A DNA stretch of 64,000 bases, taken from positions 51,251,001 to 51,315,000 of the forward strand of contig CANTUV010000033.1 in NCBI GenBank assembly GCA_947685225.1. Direction: 5' to 3'. Both the position numbers and the translations under genes were made by a program. Below are positions 37,468-49,362 of this stretch, one piece after another (positions within the stretch are counted from its first letter, which is position 1; every line of letters starts with the position of its first letter). The notes under the pieces are model-generated. The model did not search any database. It saw only the letters and a program-made list of their open reading frames with translations, and had not been told where the DNA came from. Source of the DNA: Garcia nutans (Eukaryota; Streptophyta; Magnoliopsida; Malpighiales; Euphorbiaceae).

Positions 37468-37648
37468 GAATAATTATATGCTACAACCGTTGTAGCAATA
37501 AATGCCTACAACGGACCAATGGGATTCTTACACGTGGATTAAATGCCTACAACGGACCAATGAAATGAATCATTTAATCCACGTGTAAGAATTCCATTGG
37601 TCCGTTGTAGGCATTTATTGCTACAACGGTTGTAGCATATAATTATTC
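37468..37648. mobile_element. Palindromic MITE, copy 3 (181 bp), perfect 9-bp TSD
   Basis: Its termini are the same as copies 1 and 2. The TSD AGCAGAATG is perfect at 37459-37467 and 37649-37657. It is close to copy 1 but has an internal duplication of the block AATGCCTACAACGGACCAAT near the centre. Confidence 0.93.
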
Positions 37649-37657
37649 AGCAGAATG

Positions 37658-40175
37658 AATGTTCCATCAGTCACTCTTACTGTGAAGCTAATAAGGTTGC
37701 TCATAACTTGACGCTTCACAGCAGGCTTCATGATAAATTTTTCAATTTTGATTCTTTTATTTCTTTACCTAATTACATTAAAAGTTTGATTATTTCTGAA
37801 AGTTTGAGTATGCCCTACTTTCGTTATACTTAGTTTTATTTTTCTTGCTCGGTTTTTATGAAGGGTTTGTTATGAACTGTTATTTTTGATATTAATAAAA
37901 ACAACCTAGTGGTGCCGCCCATCTTTAATTAAAAAATAATAATAATAATTTATTAATAGCAATAACAATGAAGTCAGGATATATGAAAGGGCAGTTGCCA
38001 AAATGAACTTTCCCTACCTAAAATGCATCCCTTCAAGTAATGTATTTTCAACCATTATTTTTGCAGAAAAAACGTTTTTTCATATTAGATATGTACTCGA
38101 CGAATATAATAATATTATATAATATAAAAATATAAAAATATATATTGATATATAGTCTAACGGTGAATATATATTTTTTTGGACAATAGATTTAAAATAA
38201 ATTTCTCTTATTCCATATCAATATTAAAAAATAATAAATAATTTTTTTAGATAAGCTTTATATATTGATTAAATATATGAGCTGAAAATATGTTTATCTG
38301 AATTAAAAATAATTTTTTATTTTTTATTTTTATTTCTATGAGACAAAGGTAACATACCATGTGGTATATTAATGTATATTTTCAAAAATCTTTAATTATA
38401 AATGTAAGGTACAGACAGGAATTCAAAATTAGAATGTTAAATAAGACTATATATTTTATATTCTTTTGTACATGAGAAGTCAACTTCAATAGGGCATTAA
38501 GGGCAGTTTGATTTTGAGTTTATTTAATTAAAACTCAGAAACTCACATATATAATTTATTTCTTTGTCCTTGAAATTGATCATTAATATTTGTTCATTTT
38601 ATAATAAAATAACACTTCGTACACATTATAGTTAATTCTTATTTTGGTATAAGAAAAATAGGATTATATTTTTTTTCAAATTATTATTATATATAGTAAT
38701 AATATTAATTAATTATTTTAAAATTTAAGATGATAGATTATAATAGAGTGGAATAATTAACAATATCTGGAAACATAACAATAAATTTAATTTAAAAATG
38801 AAAATGAATTTTTTTAGAGAATGTTATAAATAAATTCGCTCGTCATATTTTTTCCTTTTTAATTAAATGAAAAATCAAATTTTAATTAACATGTAAATTA
38901 ATTGAAAAACATCTTTACTGGTAAAAAAAAAAGAAAATTAATTTCTCTATAAGTAAAGCATGAAAAAATGATCAAAAAAATCAATATATATATACACACA
39001 CACACCCTCATGCGCGAGTCGTGAAATGGTAGAAAATTACTTTTAGTTACATGAAATGTGTGTATGCATGGAAATGTGAAAATTATAAATGTAGGGTAAA
39101 AAGAATATTATGGTAATGGGTAATTTTTAAGTATCGTCCCTCAAGAATTGATTAATTTTTATTGTTGTTTTTATAGGTTATTTTTTACATTGATTGTCCT
39201 TCAATCCTCAAAATTTTAATTATGATTTATAATTATAAAAATGACCATGGAAAGGATGACAAATGAAAATAATCCATGCCAGATAAAAAAAATTAATATA
39301 TGTATGCTAAATTTATAAAAATATTAATATGTGATTGATATGATGTGTATATAAAAAAAATCATTGTTGTAAAATTAGTTGGCAAAGAATATTATTTAGA
39401 AAAAGGGATAATTTCATTATTTTTAATTTCTGTAATTGATGAAAAAATTTCATGGATCCTAAAACAGGTTTCCCTAGCTAGCTAGTGTGACCATTCATAT
39501 ATATATATATATATATATATATTACAGTACTAGTCATAATATTTATCAGACTTATTTGTGCTATCGTTCCCATCTCTTTCTCCAAATTCGGTTTTCCTAA
39601 TGTCATCCTTCCAAAATTTCTGCCTGCCGCGAACATTTCACTTATTTCAGAATTATCAATGAACTATCCACTGCTTCTCTACTATATATAAGCACCATAA
39701 AGTATGCCTTGTTATTAACACTGTGTAGGAAATAGATCCATAATCAATGTTTGGTTCCTGATACGATCATACATTTCATCTTACCCCATCAGCAATTTCA
39801 TGAATTTATTTATGCATCCAATTTCTGTAATTATTTTAGAAGCTCCACAATTATAGATTGGAATAGGCATCAAGTATGTGAGTCCATCCAAAATAATAAT
39901 AATAATAATGATAATAATAATAATAATAATAACTTAGTAAAGTAAATTGCGGCAGCCAATTTCCCTTGCGAAATGGAAGTACAACTCTTTGCATATGGTA
40001 AATCATTTAGGTCATTACTCTCCCAAACCTCTCCTTTAACTCTTCCCACAATTTCTGATATAATATTTGAAAATTAATCTGTTTTCAATATATATAATAC
40101 ATGCATAATTTATGAAAAACAAAGCAGAAAAGTGAAAATGAATGAAACAAACGAACATGATCCTTTCAGTATTAT
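37658..40175. other. Intergenic DNA downstream of the COPT gene
   Basis: AT-rich with TA microsatellites (39497-39522), an AC run near 38994-39004 and an imperfect ATA/AAT run (39892-39932). No supported gene; short ORFs are incidental. Confidence 0.5.
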
Positions 40176-40724
40176 TCACAAAGTCCCAGTCATTATTATT
40201 ATAATTATAATAAAAAAAAACAGATATAATTTGTATATTTCAACCGAAATTCGGCATTTGATATTAATGGGAGGAAGATCCGGTTTCTTCTCCGACTTGT
40301 TGAAAATCTTTCTTGCAAAAAGCGCGAATCCAATGGCGTGCCCACCCACAGCCGCAAGAAATATACCGCCATTAAACGACATAACGGCAAGCACCACCAG
40401 GTAAGATTGTCCAGTACGCACTGCATGCATTCCGGTTCTGAAAAAGCCGGCGGCTACCTTATTAGTTCCGGGCTTGATGATGCTGCAATAATTGAACCAC
40501 TCTACGATAGCTGCAAGTGTGAAGACGAAAATCACGGCCAAAGCATACATGCCATAGCTAGAACCGGGCCATCCTTTGAAAAGAACTTCGGTGTTGTGGC
40601 CCCAGACGAAGGTCATATGAGTAATAGCTTTGCGGTGGAAGTGAATTCCGGTGGTGTTCCAGGCCGATGTTATTGAGGATATGATGGTGGTGCCATGGCG
40701 TGGCATCGTCGTTTCATCGACCAT
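40176..40724 (-). CDS. COPT/Ctr-family copper transporter, 182 aa
   Basis: A single-exon gene, as usual for COPTs. Ctr proteins form trimers that move Cu(I) into the cytosol across the plasma or endomembrane. Visible features are: an N-terminus with His and few Met; HMTFVWGHNTEVLFKGWPG (about 36-54) before TM1; TM1 GMYALAVIFVFTLAAIVEWF (58-77); a cytosolic loop; TM2 from about 108; and TM3 with GxxxG (GHAIG, 128-132). The TM2 copper-binding MxxxM reads VLAVM (111-115), so its first Met is Val. After KKPDLPP the protein has an unusual tail with a run of Ile read from ATT/ATA repeat DNA, so about 30 residues are probably recent additions. The family call is firm; transport competence is uncertain because of the substitution. 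From memory its relatives are Arabidopsis COPT1/COPT3. Confidence 0.93.
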   Translation of the reverse strand: MVDETTMPRHGTTIISSITSAWNTTGIHFHRKAITHMTFVWGHNTEVLFKGWPGSSYGMYALAVIFVFTLAAIVEWFNYCSIIKPGTNKVAAGFFRTGMHAVRTGQSYLVVLAVMSFNGGIFLAAVGGHAIGFALFARKIFNKSEKKPDLPPINIKCRISVEIYKLYLFFFIIIIIIMTGTL

Positions 40725-40801
40725 TTCTTGTGGTAGTTTACGTTTAAACTATAGCTTAATTTTTCGCTAGGTTTTGTAATTGTCTATGCCCGATTACAGG
40801 G

Positions 40802-41066
40802 TTATATAAATTATGGATGAAATTCCTTGCTTGTTACTTGTACTTTTGTGCCACTTTTACCGCATTATTTACAATAATTATTAAATCGAGAACGGAAGCT
40901 CGTAAAGTCATATAAGGTTCTGCAGGTACAATCATACATAGCAGGGGGTTTAGCTGTTGCGGCTGCGATTTGGGCATTGTTTGAAGGGGGAAAATTTTTA
41001 AATTGGAATAGTTTGGTCAGAAATATGCAATGACTGGTGAGGAAGCAATCTCTGGAAAAATGGTAC
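40802..41066 (-). promoter_or_regulatory. COPT promoter: TATA box and three GTAC motifs
   Basis: A TATATAA-type box lies at about 40803-40810 on the minus strand, about 80 bp before the ATG. GTAC, the core bound by the copper-response factor SPL7, occurs at 40840-40843, 40926-40929 and 41063-41066. Copper-deficiency control of COPT genes through GTAC is known in Arabidopsis; here it is inferred. Confidence 0.5.
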
Positions 41067-41282
41067 TGAAATTTTGTAGGGACAGTGGAAAGATTTGGGT
41101 GCAACATTGTTCTCCTTTTATCAGACAGCAGCACCTTTGATTCTTTTCTAATATTTTGCTTCTTAGGTAAGCTTGCATTGATTCACATTCGTTACAAACT
41201 TTTTTTTTTTAAAAAAAAATCTTCTCCATTTAGTTAAATGGAAATTTCACTTGTGCGATCAAAAAATTGCAAATTATATTTA

Positions 41283-41966
41283 GGGTCTGTTTGGTTTAGC
41301 GGTTTCATACAGTTGATAGCTGTTACTGATAGTTGGTAGCTGGTAGCTGTTGCGGATAGCTGTTAGCTGATGAATAATGAGCGTTTGGTAAAAATATAGT
41401 AAGTTGTTGTTGTTATTGTGTAAAATGACCAATAAGGGTATAATTTTAAATAAACTCAAATTTTAAAAATTTGAATAATAAATATATTTATAATAAATTT
41501 AAAAAATATAATCTACCCGCCACAATAAAAATAGATTGATGCTTTTTTTTTGTAAAATTTATTAGTAGCTTTTTTTTTTTGAAAAAAATATTAGTAGTTT
41601 TTTTTTTGGTAAAATATATTGTAATTCTCATATATTCGATTAATTAATATATATATATAAAAGATTGACGTATAAATAATTGATTTGGCATATATCGTTA
41701 TACTTTAATAATCACACGTTATAAATTTAAATTAAAGATTACAGATATTAATATTATCTAATAATTCAGGGTTAATATTGTCAAATAAAAAAACTATCAG
41801 CAGCTATTTAGAAAAAGCTAGGAGGAGGAGCTTTTTCAAACAGCTGTTGTTTGAGCCTTCAAACAGCTAACAGCTGCTGATAAAAAAGTTAATCAAATAC
41901 CTATTTTTTAACTGATTAACTTGAAACAGATATCAGCTGTCTCAATCAGCTAAACCAAACACTCCA
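41283..41966. mobile_element. Non-autonomous TIR element, about 684 bp (TTA TSD, PIF/Harbinger-like or hAT-like)
   Basis: The ends GGGTCTGTTTGGTTTAGC and, complemented, TGGAGTGTTTGGTTTAGC align base for base. TTA flanks both sides (41280-41282 and 41967-41969). Both subterminal regions carry many AGCTG / CAGCT motifs that pair across the element. No transposase. The TSD assignment is short and therefore tentative. Confidence 0.6.
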
Positions 41967-43681
41967 TTAGACTGCCCTCTTTTTTTTTCTTTTCCTTATT
42001 ACACTTGTATCTAACTGAGACGTTGTTTGTTTGGAGACTTCATTGGAAATAGTTTCTATTCCCACACAGGCAATAATTAATTTTTCTTGAAAAAAATAGA
42101 TGAAGAAATTGAATATCATTTTTCTTTTCTTTTTTTTCATTTTATTTCATTAATAAATTATCTAAAATACTGAATTCAAGGATACATGCATGCTTATTTT
42201 GTTATGTTGCAAGTGAAAGTAAAATCTCCAGATTAAATCCAATTTAAATTTTCAGTGAATAATTCCAAGTTCGTAATAAATGAATGCATGCATGATTTCA
42301 ATACAAAAATCACTCAATCAATAAAAACTTAAAATTTTGAAGACCCTCATTGAGAATATTTTAAAAATATTCTTAAAAATAAAATTATTTTTAAAAATAT
42401 TCTTTTTTCTCTTTCAAAAATACTTGTACTTACTAATTTTTAATTTCAAAAATATTCATTTCTGAGATATATTTTGAATATACATTTATATTTTCAGAGA
42501 TATATATTAAATTTATATTTATTATTTTAGTGACATATGTAAAAAAGATATATTAAAAAATTAAAATAATGCTATAGGATTTTTTTTAAAATTTTAAATA
42601 GTGAAAGCACATTTATGGGCCTGCTCTTTGCGTGGTTTACTTAGAGGAAATTACACAAAATAATATTTTTTTTCCTTCAATAGTATATTTGGTCATTCTT
42701 TTGGAACATTCTTTTTATTGAGGCCACAAAAATGCCAACTCAAGAGTCATTTTCTAGATGAAGCATTTTTTTTTAAATCACATATATGGCGTTTAAGTGG
42801 GAGAATATTAGAATAATTTGAATTATCAATTCATTTTATATTATCAAAATTATGGATTAATATAATAGTCTAAAATATGTTATACTATATAATATATTAT
42901 TAAAAATTGATAATTAAAAATTTAATGTACTGGTCCAAATATTATAGTATTTGTTTTTGAATTTAAGTGCGAGTTATAAAATATATTATTCATATTATTT
43001 AAAATTATTTTTAAATAATATTTATAAAATCAAAATAAATTATATGAAAGAAATATAAATAAAATTAAAAATAAGTATGACTTAATAAATACTATTTCTG
43101 TTTTATTTTAAGTGTTGCGCACAGACAAAAAAAATAATTAGTTATTATAAATTACCTAAATACTATTTTCTATCTTTCACCCTACTTATTCTCTTTCAAT
43201 AATTAATAAGGATAATATTATAACTTTTTTAATTAATGTTCTTTCGAATTTCCAAAAGAGACATTTGAAGTAAAATAAAAAAATTTTCTTATACGATATT
43301 TGAAATGAAACAGAGGGAGTAATAAATAAAAATATATACAAATAAAAAATAAATAAGTTATTTTATAATATTAAAGTCATTCACTAATATTTTTAGAATA
43401 AAAATATTGATAAAATGACTAAATAATATAATTTTTAAAAATATAAAAATACAAAAATTATATATTAAAAATATATAAATCGTCTTATGTAATATGTAAA
43501 ATTTTATAAGCTTCGTAATTATTTAGCCATTCTATTATGGTAATACTGGTTAATTTTATAATGCAAGTTGGTTAATGAATAATGAATGCATAGAAGCTCC
43601 TATTAACTAAAGTTTCTGAATCCATTACAAATAATTAATTAATTTTTAGAAAACTGAACTTGTCAAAAAAACCACCATTCT

Positions 43682-43996
43682 TTAATTAAGTTTCTCTTTT
43701 GATTTCATGATTTGATAGCTTTTGTTCTCCAACAAGTTTCCTTGATCTATCACGCGTATCCTCCACGTATCAGAACCAATCTTCAACAATTCACTTACAC
43801 CCCTACTGTTCATATTTTGGTCTCCCAAGCCCAGCCCACAAATCCTAGGAAAGCCAGCCGAAATGCTCTCTAATGCGGAGTTCCAGCGACCGTGGATCAA
43901 AAATCCATCATTGGCTAGGTGGGCTAGAAGCGTAGAACGACCTTTTGTGGAACCCAATCCATAACAGAATATTTTATATGTAAAACATTCTATCAT
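43682..43996 (-). pseudogene. UDP-glycosyltransferase (flavonoid 3-O-GT, UGT78-like) PSPG relic, copy 1
   Basis: The minus-strand frame contains LLAHLANDGFLIHGRWNSAL followed by ESISAGFPRICGLGLGDQNM. This aligns residue for residue with the C-terminal PSPG donor-sugar box of plant family-1 UGTs (HPAVGGFLTHCGWNS...). The GDQ-x-N-x-R pattern is characteristic of the flavonoid 3-O-glucosyltransferase group. HCGW has become HGRW and the box's Trp/Gln ends are lost. The N-terminal acceptor domain is absent, so this is only a fragment. Confidence 0.75.
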
Positions 43997-45814
43997 GGAT
44001 TATGTCTACATCCACATTCATGAATTCGATTTAAGATAGAATTTTCTTTATATTTATATATTTATTTGTATAAAATAATTTTTTTTATTTTTGCCTGTTG
44101 ATAATAGTTTAGTTTTATATGTTATATATGATTTGTTAAAATTATATGCATTTCAATGATTTTATTTTTTATTATTAAATTGACTTTTTCCTATTATATA
44201 TGTCTATTCTATTTATCCTTATCAATTAATTATTATTGCTTTTAAGATCTTAATATCAATTAATTATTTGATTTGGGTATCTTATTTTATTTTAAAATTA
44301 TATTTATATTTTTAATATTTGATAGTATAAATTCATATTGATTATTACAAATTAATTATATAAAATTACATTTTCGATTTTAAACAATTTAAAAATATTA
44401 AGTGTTAAAAATTTTAATTTTAAGTATTGTATAATATTATCTAGCGCCACCTTAATTTTTCTTTTTATTATTTATATATGAAAATTTCTGATAAATCTAT
44501 TTTAACTTGATAAAATATGATCACATATCAAGACATAGGGTGTATGTGTGTGTGCGTGGATGAAATCAGGATAAAGTATTACGGGATTAACTAGCTAAGA
44601 TGAATAGTCATAATATTTTTTTTTTATTTTTTTAAAAAATAACTAATAATAATTAGTAAACAATTAATAGTGAGTGCTTATATTTTAGAAAATAATAATA
44701 AACATAATGTTTTGCTTTAACAACTTTAAATAAATATAAATTAAAATTTGACATCTTTTATAAATAATTAAATTGAATATATATATAATTAATCTTAAAT
44801 TCTAATTTTAAGAAAATAATAAATAATAATATTTTACTTTAAATGATTGAAAAATTAAAGAGAATAATTTTAAATAATTATAAAAAAATAGACAAGAACC
44901 TTTAATGGTAATCATTCTGAAATTAATACCAAGCCTTAAGTTAAAAATAAAAATAAAAAATAAGTTGAAAAAAAAAGTGAAAAAAAAATCAAAAAAATCA
45001 AAAAAGACTTACCTGTATTATGGAATCGTGGTGTTAAATCTCAATCATAATTGATGAAATTATTTAATTTTTAATCTATGAGGATAGATAGTACATAGTA
45101 AAAATTGATAAACTTATATTCTACAAGTTTTTCTTTTTTCTTTTTATAAAGTAAAAATTTAATTTTGAGCTAATATATATATTTAGTTTTGGATTAAGTA
45201 AATATATTTGAGTTAAAATTTTAGATTTTGATAAAATTTATATAGAAAGAATTTAGGGCTGATTTTTTAAAATTTTATATATAAAGAAAAATAAAAGATG
45301 ACGTAGCTCCATTCATGTACACATATTAAGCAATAAGTCTAGATTGAATTACTCATTTCTGCATTTTTTTCTTTAAAACCTGATAAAACAGTAATAGAAA
45401 TATCTTCAACAAAATAAAGTGAATTTCAATTAAAATTGAATTGATAAAAAATATAGTAAAAGGTTAAAAACAAAACAATTATTCAGGGTCAAAAAAAAAA
45501 CTATTCTTGAGCCAATTACCACTCACCCAAAAAGGAAAAATATTAAAATTTATTAACTGTGAGATGAATCCTAAATAAAAAAAAAGAAAGAAGAAGGGAT
45601 TAATAATAGGTATACAAATGGAAATAATCTATTGACTAAATGCCTTAAGATTTTTATAAAAATATAATTTTTTAGTATTCTTTTAAAAAAATTATTTCTA
45701 TATATAGTTTTATAAAAACAATTTTTTTTAAAAAAAAAACTTAATTAGTGAAAGACTAAAAGCACATTTCTGGGCTTGCTCTTGGTATAGTTTGTTTAAG
45801 GGACATTAATATAA

Positions 45815-46660
45815 CCACCTAAAAAATAATTTTTATTAGACATATTATAAAAGTTAAAAATATTTATACTTTTATAAAAAATTAGAGTAAAATTTTAAAA
45901 ATACATCACTCTTTACTAAAATAATATTTTTTTTAAAAAAATATCCTTTTTCTCACTACAATTAATATTTTACTTCAATTTTTATATTTTTTTTCAAATT
46001 TTACTATTGAATAAAAATATTTTAATAAAAAAATAAAAATTAATATTTTAAATAATTTTTTAATATATAAAAATTATAATTTTTTATAAAGAAAAAAAAT
46101 TTTAATTATAATTATAAAAAATAAATAACACTCAAAAAAATAAAAAAAATACAAAAATATATTAACAAAAATCGTTAAATTTATTTTTAAATAAATTTTA
46201 CATATTATACATATAAAAAATACACATTATTTCATCATATAGATATTTGGTAGATATTTTATATATGCTTCATAGATAATATAGATGTAAATATATTATA
46301 TATTTATTATTTAAATTATATGTATTTTATGTAAAAGTTGTTGAATGTTGTGTGAATGTTATGTAAATATTACGTGAATGTTGTGAGAATAAAAAATTAA
46401 AAAAATAAAATAAATATTAAAAATTTTATTTAAATGTATTGTAAATGTTATAGATATAGTTTATATTGTAGAGTGTGTATTTTGTATTTTTTGTATATAT
46501 GTTGTGTATATATTTATTTTTTGTGTATTTAATAAAAATGACATTAAATTTTTTTAAATTAAAATAAAATAAAATAACAAAAAAAAAGTCAAACTAAAAA
46601 AATAAAAATCACTATAAAAATAGTAATTTTGAAAAAAAAAATTTAGCATGTCCCAAAGTG
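45815..46660 (+). repeat. AT-rich unclassified repeat family, copy on plus strand
   Basis: This copy matches 50965-51817 and the complement of 4831-5690. Compared with block A1 near 42650, it interrupts block A2, so it inserted after the segmental duplication or was lost from A1. Its exact ends are unclear here. Confidence 0.6.
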
Positions 46661-46996
46661 AAAAAATAAAACTGTTGGTCCATATAATTGCAAAGCCGAT
46701 GGAGAAATTACATATACAACGTAATTTCCACTTTAGAGGAAATTATACAAAATAATACTTTTTTCCTCATAGTGTATTTGGTCATTCTTTTGGAATATTT
46801 TTTTTTCAAATTGTGGTCAGAAAATAGTTTTCTGTCTGCGAACTCAAGATTCATTTTCTAGATCACAAGATAAAATATATTTTTTTAAATCATATATATA
46901 TATACGGCCTTTAGGTGGGAGAATATTAGAATATCAAAAATTTAATGAACTGGTCCAAATGTTATAGTATTTGTTTTTAAATTTAAGTGCGAGTTA

Positions 46997-47987
46997 AATT
47001 CTAATTCGATATTTATATGTTAGAATGATGATCTATATACTTATGTCATCTCTCTTTTATTTTGATGACGTGTAATTTCTATTTCATTTTAAGAGCTTAT
47101 AGAATAAGATTATAGGAATAATTTGACGATTCACTAATATATATATATATATATATATATTTATACGGTTGATTGTATTATTAATTGGCCAGATTTATTT
47201 ATGAAAGGAGTATCGAAATCATTATAAATCATTTAATTTATTGAAAATTAGTGGATTTTAATTTATGGATGTAAAATCTAACAGTTTGATGAGTTACTCC
47301 TCCTTAGGAATGGTGAAAGTAATTAGGTATTCCATTCTCAAAACAAGCTTCAGTCTCGTTAGGTTTGTTTGGAAGGCAATATATTTATCTTAGAAATTCA
47401 GTGTTGTAGCTCCTAACATGCCATTTTTCTTCTGTCTCGGTAGATCTTTTGCCACTTGTTATTTAGTGGACTTTATTACCTTGATCTTCTTCTAATTCCA
47501 CCATCATTTGGATCCACAAACGACGTAGTTTAAGTGAGTAAAAAGCATTGAGTGGTGGAATTGGATTATTATCTGACAATCCCTTAGGCCTCTGATATTA
47601 ATATGGAGCTCATCAGTGGTATTGTCCAAAATCGTTCTTTGTTTAAATTCCAGCCAAGGAAAAAGGGAGAAAGTAACAGAGGCCACTGCCAGTAGTGGAG
47701 TGTGTCCAATCCATATGGTTAAATGGTTTACAATGGGAGCATTGCTTTATTCAATATGACATTTGAATGGTGAGTCGAGGAGCAAATCATATGCATATAT
47801 ATATCATATATTCTCTTTATATATGTAAAGTTGAGAAATGGCATAGTTATTTATGATGTGAATAAACACATAAAAATGCAGTCTTATATAAAAGAGAATT
47901 TTTGTATTTAACATTAATGTTGAAATGCATAGTTAATATTTTTCAAATTAAAATATTATCCACAAAATATAGATATTTATATGTATA
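46997..47987. other. Spacer between duplicated block A2 and an hAT-like element
   Basis: A TA microsatellite lies at 47141-47160. The minus-strand frame 47504-47686 has no recognisable domain. No other feature. Confidence 0.45.
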
Positions 47988-48274
47988 CAGTGGCGGACCC
48001 AGGTGAGATAGTGTGGGGACAAACAATCCCCCTAGCTGCCGTCCACATACACATGTAGAGAAAAAATTTTGGCCGCCAGTGACTCTGCCATTAATTGCCA
48101 CCCCTCATCTCTTTCCCGGAATAAAGTTTTGTAAATAAAGGGAGACTCTTGTGAAGGGATGAAGAAGAAAAAAACGAGAACCATATTAGATGAAAGAGGC
48201 GATAAGTAGCAAAGACGTCGATGACCACCCGTTGCCTCCCACCCCGTGTCATTTTGACCCTAGTTTCGCCACTG
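47988..48274. mobile_element. hAT-like non-autonomous element, 287 bp
   Basis: The ends are CAGTGGCGGACCCAGG and, complemented, CAGTGGCGAAACTAGGGTC. The flanks TATGTATA (47980-47987) and AATGCATA (48275-48282) match at six of eight positions. The end motif is the same as in the element at 2489-2954, but the interiors differ. Confidence 0.7.
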
Positions 48275-48350
48275 AATGCATAGTTTGATAATCTATGTAG
48301 TACTTTTAAATATAGAATGGAAAATAGAATTATTAGTTAAATGGTTGATT

Positions 48351-48502
48351 AATCAAGTTGATTTTCTCTTGAGACTAGTCCTTGTTATAAATTTCTGTGC
48401 ATAGAGTAGGCATCCAGCTTGATAAAAATCAAGTTGATTTTCTCTTGAGACTAGTCCTTGTTATAAATTTCTGTGCATAGAGTAGGCATCCAGCTTGATA
48501 AA
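48351..48502. repeat. Perfect 76-bp tandem duplication
   Basis: Unit 48351-48426 is repeated without change at 48427-48502. It starts AATCAAGTTGATTTTCTC and ends CATCCAGCTTGATAAA. The lack of divergence in this decayed region implies a very recent event. Confidence 0.93.
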
Positions 48503-48821
48503 AATTCGAAGCAGACTTGTTTGGTACCAAATCCACCTTTCCCGATTCAGAGAAATGAAATAACTAAACTAGCTCATTTAGTTATTTCTTGCATATGTAT
48601 ATATATATATATGTATATAAATGAAATTGAATGAAACCATATTTAAATTAAATGACTGTATGATGGACATAAATTATTAGTAGGAAAGTACTGCTTTTTA
48701 ATTAATGAAGTACGACACCCAAAATACTCTTACAATAGATAACACAAATGTATTTATCAAAGTCATTGCACATTTATTTCTTCCTTAAAAGTATATAACC
48801 AATAAAATAGGTTCCTTGTCT

Positions 48822-49274
48822 CTAGAAAATATGGATCGTCCTGGAAGTGATCTTCTTGCTCATGTCCTTTTTAGGGATGGTGATGGTAAGCACTCCATTT
48901 TCCATATGAGCTGTAATTTTTTTAACCTTAGCATTATCAGGCAACCTGAAACGCCGAACAAATACTCCACTGCTACGTTTTACTCGGTACCAATGGTTAT
49001 CAACCTTTTCTTCTCTCTCAACGCTCGTTTCACCAGTTAAGCAAAGAACATTACCTCGTTCTAATTCCAGTTTCACTTCCTCTTTCTTTAGCCCTGGAAG
49101 ATCTGCTTTTATGAGATGTGCCTCTGGAGTCTCCTTCCATTCTGTCTTGACGTCAGCAAATGGTGTTGTTGCAGCGGCAGCTCCATGATTAAAATCATGG
49201 AATGGGTTCCAAATATCCATTCTAACAAACGGATCGTAAGTGTTATAAGAAGCTTTACTGTAAATTATGGACAT
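48822..49274 (-). CDS. Small heat-shock protein, class I (cytosolic) type, 150 aa
   Basis: An intronless ATP-independent chaperone of the HSP20 family that binds unfolding proteins as an oligomer. The N-terminus has DIWNPFHDF (20-28). The alpha-crystallin domain runs from about 41 to 133, with EAHLIKADLPGLKKEEVKLE and VRRFRLPDNAKVKKITAHME. MENGVLTITIPK (about 126-137) is the GVL signature region. The C-terminal I-x-I motif is IHI at 147-149, at the extreme end; the usual KKPEVKAIEISG-type tail is replaced by KKDMSKKITSRTIHIF. The start at 49272-49274 is preferred over the upstream ATG at 49364, because that codon overlaps the TATA box at 49363-49369. No perfect heat-shock element was found by eye upstream. 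The gene lies inside the second unit of the segmental duplication. Confidence 0.93.
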   Translation of the reverse strand: MSIIYSKASYNTYDPFVRMDIWNPFHDFNHGAAAATTPFADVKTEWKETPEAHLIKADLPGLKKEEVKLELERGNVLCLTGETSVEREEKVDNHWYRVKRSSGVFVRRFRLPDNAKVKKITAHMENGVLTITIPKKDMSKKITSRTIHIF

Positions 49275-49362
49275 GATATTGTTTTGTTTATTGGTAATAA
49301 TTAAGCTAAAAAAGGATTTCTTCGATTCTATGGATGGAGAAGAAGATCTGCGAGGTGCTTGC

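Noticed and set aside
40338..40676. 112-aa frame opposite the COPT gene
   Set aside because: It is an antisense shadow of a conserved coding sequence.
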